A DNA stretch of 5,811 nt, taken from NCBI GenBank assembly GCA_051011595.1, contig JBPCTQ010000075.1:1-5811 (forward strand), read 5' to 3'. The number at the start of each line of letters is the position of its first letter. Within the stretch, counting starts at the first letter, position 1. The stretch comes from JAOUEE01 sp051011595. GTDB taxonomy: Bacteria > Actinomycetota > Acidimicrobiia > Acidimicrobiales > SHLQ01. Positions 1 through 5,515 of the stretch are shown piece after piece. The notes beneath the pieces are model-generated. The model had not been told where the DNA came from. It saw only the letters and a program-made list of their open reading frames with translations, and did no database searches. The position numbers and the translations under genes were made by a program.

Positions 1-949
1 CGCCGAGGAGTATGCGGTGCTGCCCGTAGTCGAGGCGCAGCATGATCGACTGGCCGTTGCGAGTGTGGGAGTGGCTGTAGTGGTAATGCGGGTACGCGGG
101 CCGAGGCAGATGGCGCTTCTTGGGCTCACCGAATGCGAGCAGTTCTGGCTCGCCGTTGGGACCGGCGAGGGGGACCGGCGCCAACACGCTGATATGGAGC
201 CCGTCGGCCGGGTCTCCGGAGAATCCCTCGACCGTGTCGCCGGCGGACAGTCGGCGGACATCGGTCAGTCGCGAATCCTCCCGGGCCTTCTTCGCCGCCT
301 CCCAGAACCACCGAAACCAGGCCGGCATCTCATCGAGCCGGTCGAGAATCCCATCGAGGCCATCGACGATGTCGACCACAACCGGCGCCGACTTCCCGTC
401 GATGTCGCGTTCGACCAGGTGTCCCTCGGTGATCATCCTGGATTTCGAGTCCTCGACGGACCTCGGGTACCGCATGAGGCCGTTGTGGTAGATCGTCTTG
501 ACCTTGAAGTCGGGGTCTTCGAGTAGATACTCAAGGCCCTTGTAGTGGTCGCCATCGGGATGACTCACCACCATCGCGGCGATCTCGATCTGCTCACCAT
601 CGTCGATGAGTGGCTTGTACCGATGACGAAGGAACGACCGAAATCCTCCGCCGATGCCGCCGTCGACGACGACGATGCCCTGCGGACTCTCGATCAGGGT
701 TCCGTCCCCCTGGCCAACATCGACGAAGAACATCTTCAACACCGGGTCGGGGCGCGTTTCGCCCTTGGCGACGAAGCCGCCCCGACCCGCCCGTCGGGTC
801 ACGACCTCGTAGAAGCCATCCACCTCGTCGAGCACGCCTAGGTACGTGCCCAGCAGTACGTGATTCACGACCGTCGAGTCCGCGTCGGCGTCCTCGAAGA
901 GACGAGTCTCCGGCCGGTTGGCGAAGACGGATTCCGGTAGCTCTGGCAT
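1..949 (-). CDS. ComEC/Rec2-type metallo-beta-lactamase-fold hydrolase with SH3-like N-terminus (partial, C-terminus beyond window)
   Basis: The reverse strand is open for 316 codons from ATG at 949 down to the left edge, so the C-terminus is missing. Residues about 25-65 (VVNHVLLGTYLGVLDEVDG, then FYEVV and GRGGFVAKGETR) look like a bacterial SH3-like domain. Residues 72-98 carry the first MBL strands as in ComEC, KMFFVDVGQGDGTLIES and VVVDGG. The metal-binding motif is SHPDGDH at 129-135, with H130, D132, D134 and H135, the ComEC-like variant of HxHxDH. Near the edge, NGQSIMLRLDYGQHRILLG (298-316) matches the N..S block that precedes the 'LLTGD' motif in ComEC MBL domains. There is no signal peptide and no membrane segment, so this is a stand-alone soluble enzyme and not a DNA-uptake channel. 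Such proteins are zinc-dependent hydrolases, possibly phosphodiesterases or nucleases; the substrate is unknown. The insert between the two motif blocks (about 140-290) contains an acidic, Trp-rich stretch (MPAWFRWFWEAAKK). Family assignment is confident; function is not. Confidence 0.88.
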   Translation of the reverse strand, partial: MPELPESVFANRPETRLFEDADADSTVVNHVLLGTYLGVLDEVDGFYEVVTRRAGRGGFVAKGETRPDPVLKMFFVDVGQGDGTLIESPQGIVVVDGGIGGGFRSFLRHRYKPLIDDGEQIEIAAMVVSHPDGDHYKGLEYLLEDPDFKVKTIYHNGLMRYPRSVEDSKSRMITEGHLVERDIDGKSAPVVVDIVDGLDGILDRLDEMPAWFRWFWEAAKKAREDSRLTDVRRLSAGDTVEGFSGDPADGLHISVLAPVPLAGPNGEPELLAFGEPKKRHLPRPAYPHYHYSHSHTRNGQSIMLRLDYGQHRILLG

Positions 950-954
950 GGCTG

Positions 955-960
955 CCTCCT
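955..960 (-). promoter_or_regulatory. Shine-Dalgarno of the MBL hydrolase gene
   Basis: On the minus strand AGGAGG lies 5 nt before the ATG at 949. This near-consensus ribosome binding site fixes the start. No in-frame alternative nearby is as well supported. Confidence 0.8.
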
Positions 961-981
961 GGCGGTCGTTGCACGAGTCCC

Positions 982-1006
982 GCCCGGCGACGGACCGTGG
1001 CCGGGC
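982..1006. repeat. 25-bp near-perfect inverted repeat in divergent intergenic region
   Basis: The repeat reads GCCCGGC-G-ACGG-A-CCGT-G-GCCGGGC. Eleven of twelve base pairs are symmetric about the central A at 994, and the only mismatch is G989/G999. It lies 32 bp upstream of the MBL hydrolase start and 88 bp upstream of the VOC start. No T-run follows on either strand, and no gene ends here, so a terminator is unlikely. It could be an operator for a dimeric regulator, or a 5'-UTR hairpin of the MBL gene. The repeat is directly visible; its role is inferred. Confidence 0.55.
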
Positions 1007-1082
1007 CCCCAAGACGAAATCAACCAGCCGCAATCGGCGGCGTCTGCGCGTACGTCCTCAGTGCAGGCGTCGGGCCACCGAC

Positions 1083-1097
1083 TAGTTTGGGCACGTG
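1083..1097 (+). promoter_or_regulatory. Possible -10 element and leaderless start of the VOC gene
   Basis: TAGTTT at 1083-1088 fits the actinobacterial TANNNT -10 pattern. Six nucleotides separate it from GTG at 1095, which would place the transcription start on the first base of the start codon. There is no Shine-Dalgarno upstream of this GTG, which agrees with a leaderless mRNA. I see no good -35 hexamer. The start codon also lies inside the 8-bp palindrome GCACGTGC (1091-1098). Confidence 0.35.
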
Positions 1098-1496
1098 CTC
1101 CCCCAACTCAACCACTTGATCGTGTGGGCGCGAGATCGACGGGCCGCCGCAGCCTTCTTCTCGGAGGTGGTCGGGTTGGCAGCACCGACCGAATACGGCC
1201 ACTTCACCCAAGTCGAGACCGGCAACGGCGTCACCATCGACTTCGCCGACTCCGACGGCGAACCTTCGCGCTCCCATCTTGCGTTCGTGGTCACCGAGCG
1301 CCAATTCGACGAGATCTTCGCCCGGATCTCGGAGCGAGCAATACCCCACTGGGCGGATCCGGGTCGGTCCAAACCCGACCAGATCAACCACCACGACGGC
1401 GGGCGAGGTGTCTATTTCAGCGACCCGGACACCAACGTCGGCTGGGAGATCATCACGCGGCCCTACGGCTCGGGCCCTCTCGCCAGCCCAGACTGA
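1095..1496 (+). CDS. VOC superfamily protein (glyoxalase/bleomycin resistance/dioxygenase fold)
   Basis: A 133-residue protein, the usual length of a two-module VOC unit. The first strand is LNHLIVWARD (5-14), followed by the RAAAAFFSEVVGL helix. The middle strand is SHLAFVV (60-66), and the final module is GRGVYFSDPDTNVGWEI (104-119), a close match to the typical 'GrGvYFrDPdGh..Ei' ending. H7, H61 and E118 lie where VOC enzymes place their 2-His-1-carboxylate metal site, so metal binding is likely; the family includes lyases, isomerases and dioxygenases, and the reaction cannot be told from sequence. The start is GTG with no Shine-Dalgarno; the first strand begins almost at once, so there is no room for a later start. 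The next gene is 139 bp downstream on the same strand. It is soluble and cytoplasmic. Fold call is firm, substrate unknown. Confidence 0.88.
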   Translation: MLPQLNHLIVWARDRRAAAAFFSEVVGLAAPTEYGHFTQVETGNGVTIDFADSDGEPSRSHLAFVVTERQFDEIFARISERAIPHWADPGRSKPDQINHHDGGRGVYFSDPDTNVGWEIITRPYGSGPLASPD

Positions 1497-1635
1497 CATG
1501 GTGCTGCGCGCGAACGACTCTCCCGCTCCCGGCCACGCGTGACCCCGGGCTGCAACCCGTGGGCCAACTGACCGTGTCCCGCCCGGCCCATCGCAGGTGC
1601 CCAGTTCGGCCAAGCCGTTCTCGAGGAGGTGGCGC
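1497..1635. other. Intergenic gap between VOC and alpha/beta hydrolase genes
   Basis: This 139-bp gap holds no gene I can support. It contains a short imperfect palindrome, GGCCACGCGTGACC at 1531-1544 (six of seven pairs), which may be a regulator site or chance. It ends with the hydrolase ribosome binding site. No clear terminator or sigma-70-type promoter was seen, so whether the VOC gene is co-transcribed with the hydrolase is open. Confidence 0.4.
1624..1629 (+). promoter_or_regulatory. Shine-Dalgarno deciding the GTG start of the alpha/beta hydrolase
   Basis: AGGAGG lies 6 nt before GTG at 1636. An upstream in-frame GTG at 1597 would give 13 more residues but has no ribosome binding site and would place this motif inside the gene. 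An internal ATG at 1660 lacks such a motif. Confidence 0.75.
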
Positions 1636-2835
1636 GTGAGCCCAGTCAAGCCGGGCTTCATGGCCCTACACCCCGACCAGGCGTTCAACTACTTCATGAA
1701 CCGACTGGCCCAGACGAACGAGCCCGGGGAGCTGATCGAGGTCGGCCGGCGCATCTCGACTGTCGAGGACTGGACCCGAGAGATGGCAGCCGCTGCCGAG
1801 CGAGCAGAAGCCGACGGGCGCCACCTCAATGCGGCCCACTACTGGCGGGCCACCGAGTTCTACACATCGCCGGCCGCACCCGGGAAGGCGGAAGCCTACG
1901 AACGGTTTCTGGAGCTCCACGATCGTGCCCTTCCCGAGGTGGCTGCCATGCGCACGAGCGTGCCGTTCGACGGCGCACATCTGCCGGTGATCGACGTGCC
2001 GCCCCAGGGCGAACACCGTGGCGTCATCGTCATGCACAGCGGGTTCGACGGCGCGTCTGAGGAGACGTATCCGAGCGCTGCCGCATTGGCCGGAGCGGGC
2101 TACCGCGTGCTGTTGTTCGACGGGCCGGGCCAAGGAAGCGCCCTCCGACGGTCAGGGCTCCACATGACCCACGATTGGGAACGCCCCGTCAGCACGCTCC
2201 TCGACCACTTCGGCATCGACGAGTGCACCCTGATCGGCGTGTCGCTGGGCGGCTATCTGGCACCGCGGGCGGCTGCGTTCGAGCCGCGCGTCGCGCGGGT
2301 GGTCAGTTGGGGCGCCATGTACGACTTCGCGGCGTGCTTCCGCAAGAGGATTGGCGACGCTTCGTTCGAGGCCCTCATGACGCTGGTCGATCAGGGCGCA
2401 CGCGACGAACTGAATGAAGTGGTCGACGCGGCGATGGCCGTGAACGCAGAGGCCGCGTGGGCCGTCAACCACGGCCGGCATGTCAGCGGCAGCGATGACA
2501 CCTTCAGCTACTTCCAATGGCTGACGACGATGAACCTCCGGGAGGTGAGCGAGCGGATCGGCCAGGACATGCTCATCGTCATGGGCACCGACGACCACCT
2601 CGTACCGTTCGGGCAGGTCCACGAGCAGATCGCCGCGGCCACCAATGCCCGCTCGGTCACCGTGCGGATCACCACCGCGGCCGAACAAGGCGCGGAACAC
2701 TGCCAGGTCGGCAATCCGATGCTCGTCGTCGACGAGATCCTCCGGTGGCTCGACGGGTTGCGGCGCCGCGACGAACACCTTGCCGACTGCCGGCCGAACC
2801 TCGTCTCGATGGTGGGTGTCTCGAACCCTCGGTGA
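1636..2835 (+). CDS. Alpha/beta hydrolase with N-terminal helical domain (FrsA/DUF1100-like, pseudooxynicotine-hydrolase-like)
   Basis: A 399-residue cytoplasmic serine hydrolase. Residues about 10-105 are helical (AFNYFMNRL, then EDWTREMAAAAERAEADG and HYWRATEFY) and form the N-terminal cap typical of this group. The alpha/beta core begins near 109: HRGVIVMHSGFDG (127-139, oxyanion-hole region), YRVLLFDGPGQG (156-167, a hallmark of the group) and the nucleophile elbow GVSLGG with Ser203. The acid is probably Asp320 in GTDDHLVP (317-324), and the base His355 in AEHCQ. The catalytic triad is thus complete. Relatives hydrolyse esters, amides or C-C bonds such as 2,6-dihydroxypseudooxynicotine; the substrate here cannot be assigned. 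After the last core helix (ILRWLDGLRRR) a tail of about 20 residues is without recognised function. No signal peptide. The sulfatase starts 48 bp downstream on the same strand, suggesting one transcript. Confidence 0.88.
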   Translation: MSPVKPGFMALHPDQAFNYFMNRLAQTNEPGELIEVGRRISTVEDWTREMAAAAERAEADGRHLNAAHYWRATEFYTSPAAPGKAEAYERFLELHDRALPEVAAMRTSVPFDGAHLPVIDVPPQGEHRGVIVMHSGFDGASEETYPSAAALAGAGYRVLLFDGPGQGSALRRSGLHMTHDWERPVSTLLDHFGIDECTLIGVSLGGYLAPRAAAFEPRVARVVSWGAMYDFAACFRKRIGDASFEALMTLVDQGARDELNEVVDAAMAVNAEAAWAVNHGRHVSGSDDTFSYFQWLTTMNLREVSERIGQDMLIVMGTDDHLVPFGQVHEQIAAATNARSVTVRITTAAEQGAEHCQVGNPMLVVDEILRWLDGLRRRDEHLADCRPNLVSMVGVSNPR

Positions 2836-2883
2836 CGTGGTCTGGTTCGATCTCGAGGACGGCCACGGATACGGTCGCCGGTG

Positions 2884-4497
2884 ATGGCCGAGTTCCCTGA
2901 ACGCCCGAACATCGTGAGTGTGTCGTTCGAGGACTGTTCGCCTTGGTTCGGCTGTTATGGCCATCCCGGGATCCGCACCCCGAACCTCGATCGACTGGCC
3001 GGCGAGGGAGCGCTGTGGACGAACGCCTACACGACGGCGCCGGTGTGTGCCCCGAGCCGCAGCTCGGTGATGACCGGCATGTACCCGGTGACCCTGGGCA
3101 CCCATCACATGCGCACGGTCTGGGGACCGACCCCCTATGAGGCTGTTGTCCCTCACTACGTGAAGTGTGTGCCGGAGTATCTGCGGGCCGCCGGTTACTG
3201 GTGCAGCAACGACGGCAAACACGACTACCAGTTCGTGGCCCCGGCCACGGTGTGGGACGAAACCAGCTTCGAATGGCACGAGGACGGCACCGCACACTGG
3301 CGCAACCGGCTCGACCCCGATCAGCCCTTCCTGGCCGTGTTCAACCTCAACGACACCCACGAGAGCAAGAGTTGGGAAGGCGACAAGTTCGAGGACAACG
3401 ACATCGACCCCGACTTGGTGGTGGTGCCGCCCTATTTTCCCGACACACCCAAGGTGCGGGCCTCGATCGCCCGGGTCTACGCGTCGATCGAACACAACGA
3501 CGCCATCCTGGGCGGCATCCTCGATCAGCTCGAAGAGGACGGCCTGACCGACTCGACCATCGTGTTCGTGTGGACCGACCACGGGCCGCTGCCCCGCGGT
3601 AAACGGTGGCCGTATGACAGCGGCATCCACAGCCCGATGATCGTGCGGTGGCCCGGCGTGATCGAACCGGGCACGGTCACCGACGAACTCATCAGCGTGA
3701 TGGACCTGGCCCCCACCTACCTCTCCGTAGCCGGGGTGGCCATCCCGCCACACCTGCAAGGCAAGGCCTTCCTCGGCCCCCATGCCCACGGCGGCCGCGA
3801 CTACGTGTTCGTCGCCCGCGATCGTTTCGACGAGATGTACGACATGGTGCGGGCCAGCCGTGACACCCGCTTCAAGTACATCCGCCACACCGAACCCAAC
3901 CGGCCTTACGTGGGATACAACAGCTACCGCAACCACCACCCGATCATGCAGGAGCTCTGGCGCCTCCACGTGGCCGATGAGCTCGAAGAGCCGGCCGCTC
4001 GGTTCATGGCCTCGACCCGACCCGTCGAAGAGCTCTACGACTGCGACGCCGACCCCTACGAGATCAACAACCTGGCCGACGACCCCGCCCACCGCGAGGT
4101 ACTCGAACGCCACCGCATCGCCCTCGATGCCTGGCAGCGAGAGGTCGGCGACCAGGGACTGATGACCGAAGACGAGATGATCGAACGTATGTGGCCCGGA
4201 GGCGTGCAGCCGACAACCGGCGAACCCACTTTCGCGGTGTACAGCGCCACCGACGAAGGCCGTGTCCCCAGCCCCGACGGCGGCGAGTTCGCCGGGCCGG
4301 CACTGATCCAGCTCCACTGCGGCACCCAGGGCGCCTCCATCGGCTGGACCACCGAAACCACCGACGAACCCCGATGGCTCGTCTACCACGAACCCATCCG
4401 CGTCGAAGCGGGCACCACGATCACCCTCCGAGCCCACGCCCACCGCATCGGCTACCAACCCAGCAACGAGACCGCCGCCACCTTCACCATCGGCTGA
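2884..4497 (+). CDS. Formylglycine-dependent sulfatase (S1 family) with C-terminal chitobiase/hexosaminidase-C-like domain
   Basis: A 537-residue type I sulfatase. The signature is VCAPSRSSVMTG: Cys55 in CxPSR would be converted to formylglycine, with Arg59 supporting it. Other expected active-site residues are E16-D17 (first metal pair, usually Asp-Asp), K112-H113 (DGKHDY), H159 (NDTHES), D232-H233 (WTDHG) and K240 (GKRWPYDSG). The N-terminal half (EDCSPWFGCYG, then IRTPNLDRLAGEGALWTNAYT) resembles the heparan N-sulfatase-like subgroup. The region EELYDCDADPYEINNLADDP is the usual C-terminal sulfatase motif. After it, about 450-537 (ASIGWTTE, then PRWLVYHEPIRVEAGTTITLRAHA and GYQPS) is a beta-sandwich like the chitobiase/beta-hexosaminidase C-terminal domain, which suggests glycan-linked substrates. 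There is no signal peptide, so it would be cytoplasmic. An adjacent in-frame GTG at 2881 is possible; neither start has a clear ribosome binding site. No formylglycine-generating enzyme lies in the window. Confidence 0.93.
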   Translation: MAEFPERPNIVSVSFEDCSPWFGCYGHPGIRTPNLDRLAGEGALWTNAYTTAPVCAPSRSSVMTGMYPVTLGTHHMRTVWGPTPYEAVVPHYVKCVPEYLRAAGYWCSNDGKHDYQFVAPATVWDETSFEWHEDGTAHWRNRLDPDQPFLAVFNLNDTHESKSWEGDKFEDNDIDPDLVVVPPYFPDTPKVRASIARVYASIEHNDAILGGILDQLEEDGLTDSTIVFVWTDHGPLPRGKRWPYDSGIHSPMIVRWPGVIEPGTVTDELISVMDLAPTYLSVAGVAIPPHLQGKAFLGPHAHGGRDYVFVARDRFDEMYDMVRASRDTRFKYIRHTEPNRPYVGYNSYRNHHPIMQELWRLHVADELEEPAARFMASTRPVEELYDCDADPYEINNLADDPAHREVLERHRIALDAWQREVGDQGLMTEDEMIERMWPGGVQPTTGEPTFAVYSATDEGRVPSPDGGEFAGPALIQLHCGTQGASIGWTTETTDEPRWLVYHEPIRVEAGTTITLRAHAHRIGYQPSNETAATFTIG

Positions 4498-4521
4498 TCG
4501 AAGCCAGGCCCTGGTCAGCCG
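4491..4521. terminator. Candidate bidirectional hairpin between convergent genes
   Basis: CGGCTGA (4491-4497) and TCAGCCG (4515-4521) are perfect 7-bp inverted repeats. Between them lies CCAGG-C-CCTGG (4504-4514), which can form a small inner stem (CCAG/CTGG) after a 6-nt bulge. The arms contain the sulfatase stop (TGA 4495-4497) and, on the other strand, the SRPBCC stop (4515-4517). No U-tract follows on either strand, so intrinsic termination would be weak. It might instead protect 3' ends or act with Rho. Confidence 0.35.
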
Positions 4522-5000
4522 CTCAGTTCGGCCACTCGGGTTTCCATCTTGTCGATCGCCATCAACCAACCCTGGCCACCGGGGGACTCGGCGGGAACGC
4601 CGATGTGGGTCATCACCATCTTGGTGCGCTCACCCTGGTCTTCGAGTTCGACCACAACAGAGGTCTCCATGGGTGTACCGGCCGGCATACCCATCTGTTC
4701 GGCGGTCATCGCCTTGCCGTCTGCGTCGGCCATGCTTTCGGTGTAGACGAGGCGGGTCTTCGGGTCGATCTCGCGGTATTCGCCGACGAAGAACATCTGC
4801 ATCTGGCCGTTGGGAGTTTCCATCTCCATGCCGATGTGCCGCTGGCCGCCGACCTGGACATCCATTTCGGCCTTCGGGATCTTGGCGCCCATGGGGCCAT
4901 ACCAGTTCGCGAAGTGCTCGGCCTCGGTCCACATCGCCCAGATCAGATCGATCGGAGCATCGAAGGTGCGCTCGATCTGGACATCTTTGGTCTCACTCAT
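4515..5000 (-). CDS. SRPBCC (AHSA1/START-like) domain protein
   Basis: A 161-residue single-domain protein of the AHSA1 (activator of Hsp90 ATPase homologue 1-like) branch of the SRPBCC fold, which forms a deep hydrophobic ligand pocket. Seen in the sequence: the opening strand and helix VQIERTFDAPIDLIWAMWTEAEHFANWYGP (7-36), the middle strands FFVGEYREIDPKTRLVYTE (70-88) and the closing helix GGQGWLMAIDKMETRVAEL (141-159), all family hallmarks. It has 17 Met residues, clustered at 58-69 and 90-111; part of this is usual for the subfamily. The ATG at 5000 is 3 nt after the stop of the ArsR gene, so the two are almost certainly co-transcribed and translationally coupled. ArsR-SRPBCC pairs are common in actinobacteria, but the ligand or reaction is generally unknown. 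Soluble and cytoplasmic, no signal peptide. Confidence 0.92.
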   Translation of the reverse strand: MSETKDVQIERTFDAPIDLIWAMWTEAEHFANWYGPMGAKIPKAEMDVQVGGQRHIGMEMETPNGQMQMFFVGEYREIDPKTRLVYTESMADADGKAMTAEQMGMPAGTPMETSVVVELEDQGERTKMVMTHIGVPAESPGGQGWLMAIDKMETRVAELSG

Positions 5001-5003
5001 TGG

Positions 5004-5384
5004 TCATGTCTCTTTCTTGTCATGGGTGTTCTGTAGGTTTCGGACGTAGTCGTCCATGCGGTCGAATCGGTCGTCCCAGATGTGCCGGTACTGGGCCGCC
5101 CAGTCGGCAACTTGTTCCAGTGGGGCCGCGTCAATGGTGCAGGGACGAAACTGCGCGCGGCGGGCGCGGGTGATGAGCCCCGCGTGTTCGAGGACTTTGA
5201 TGTGCCGGGAGATGGCCGGGAGTGTCATATCGAACGGCGCGGCGAGTTCGTTCACGCTTGCCTCCCCCGCCGCCAGGTGCGCCAAGATCGCCCGCCGCGT
5301 CGAGTTCGCGAGAGCAGCGAACGTCTCATCCAGCTGAGCATCATCGAGCACTGCTTCATCGAGCACTGTGGTTGCCGTCGTCAC
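5004..5384 (-). CDS. ArsR/SmtB-family winged-helix transcriptional regulator
   Basis: A 126-residue dimeric DNA-binding repressor. The core begins LDETFAALANSTRRAILAHLAAGEASVNEL (18-47), followed by the recognition helix region MTLPAISRHIKVLEHAGLI (53-71) and the wing RARRAQFRPCTID (73-85). A C-terminal helix (LEQVADWAAQYRHIWDDRFDRMDDYVRNL) likely mediates dimerisation. The only cysteine is C82, and the metal-binding ELCVCDL-type motif is absent, so a classic arsenic or metal sensor is unlikely; regulators paired with SRPBCC proteins usually fall in this non-metal group. The start is GTG at 5384, supported by GGAGGT 5 nt upstream. An upstream ATG at 5400 is in another frame and soon meets a stop. 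The extra N-terminus (1-17) is built of pentapeptide repeats. It probably represses its own operon through the palindrome at 5414-5423. Confidence 0.94.
   Translation of the reverse strand: MTTATTVLDEAVLDDAQLDETFAALANSTRRAILAHLAAGEASVNELAAPFDMTLPAISRHIKVLEHAGLITRARRAQFRPCTIDAAPLEQVADWAAQYRHIWDDRFDRMDDYVRNLQNTHDKKET
5341..5370. repeat. 15-bp tandem repeat inside the start of the arsR-family gene
   Basis: Two adjacent 15-bp units (5341-5355 and 5356-5370) share their first 13 bases, TCATCGAGCACTG. A weaker third unit precedes them (5326-5340, TCATCCAGC). On the coding strand they give the pentapeptide-like series TVLDE, AVLDD, AQLDE. Because the unit is a multiple of three, copy-number change would lengthen or shorten the N-terminus without a frameshift. 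Confidence 0.6.
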
Positions 5385-5389
5385 CGTCC

Positions 5390-5395
5390 ACCTCC
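5390..5395 (-). promoter_or_regulatory. Shine-Dalgarno of the ArsR-family gene
   Basis: GGAGGT on the minus strand, 5 nt before GTG at 5384, identifies the GTG as the start codon. Confidence 0.7.
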
Positions 5396-5413
5396 GTCAT
5401 ATTTCGCATCTCT

Positions 5414-5451
5414 GTTAATTAACGTATATGGAAAGTAACACGGGCCGTCAG
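5414..5451 (-). promoter_or_regulatory. Promoter and candidate operator of the ArsR-SRPBCC operon
   Basis: On the minus strand CTGACG (plus positions 5446-5451) resembles a -35 box, and TATACG (5423-5428) a -10 box, with the optimal 17-nt spacer. The perfect 10-bp palindrome GTTAATTAAC (5414-5423) begins at the end of the -10 box and would cover the transcription start. It stands out as AT-rich in a GC-rich region. A repressor bound there would block initiation, the usual mode of ArsR autoregulation. Box matches are 4 of 6 each, so this is a good candidate but not proof. Confidence 0.5.
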
Positions 5452-5515
5452 TCGATGCAAGGTCCGTTGTTCGATCTTGCACTCGTGCTCGTTGCCTACT
5501 GGAATGAGGCTGAGC

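Noticed and set aside
17..841. Plus-strand open frames (17-526 and 545-841) opposite the left-end gene
   Set aside because: The minus strand encodes clear ComEC-like MBL motifs across the same span with a near-consensus ribosome binding site. The plus frames look like low-complexity shadows.
1597..1635. Upstream GTG start adding 13 residues to the alpha/beta hydrolase
   Set aside because: It lacks a ribosome binding site, and the AGGAGG at 1624-1629 is correctly spaced for the GTG at 1636.
1020..1688. A 222-codon minus-strand frame covering the VOC gene
   Set aside because: The plus strand carries the conserved VOC motifs; the antisense product has no recognisable domain.
2152..4569. An 805-codon open frame on the minus strand spanning the hydrolase and sulfatase genes
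   Set aside because: It runs in exact codon-to-codon antisense register with both genes. In that register stops need sense TTA, CTA or TCA codons, which are rare at this GC content. The product is His/Val/Gly-rich and resembles no family.
4191..5036. A 281-codon plus-strand frame across the convergent junction
   Set aside because: It overlaps the end of the sulfatase out of frame and the whole SRPBCC gene in antisense. The product is Arg/His/Pro-rich, typical of a shadow frame.
5477..5488. Short inverted repeat GCAC-TC-GTGC and possible TTGCAC -35 box before the right-end gene
   Set aside because: The arms are only 4 bp, and no -10 box lies at proper spacing, so no promoter is called.
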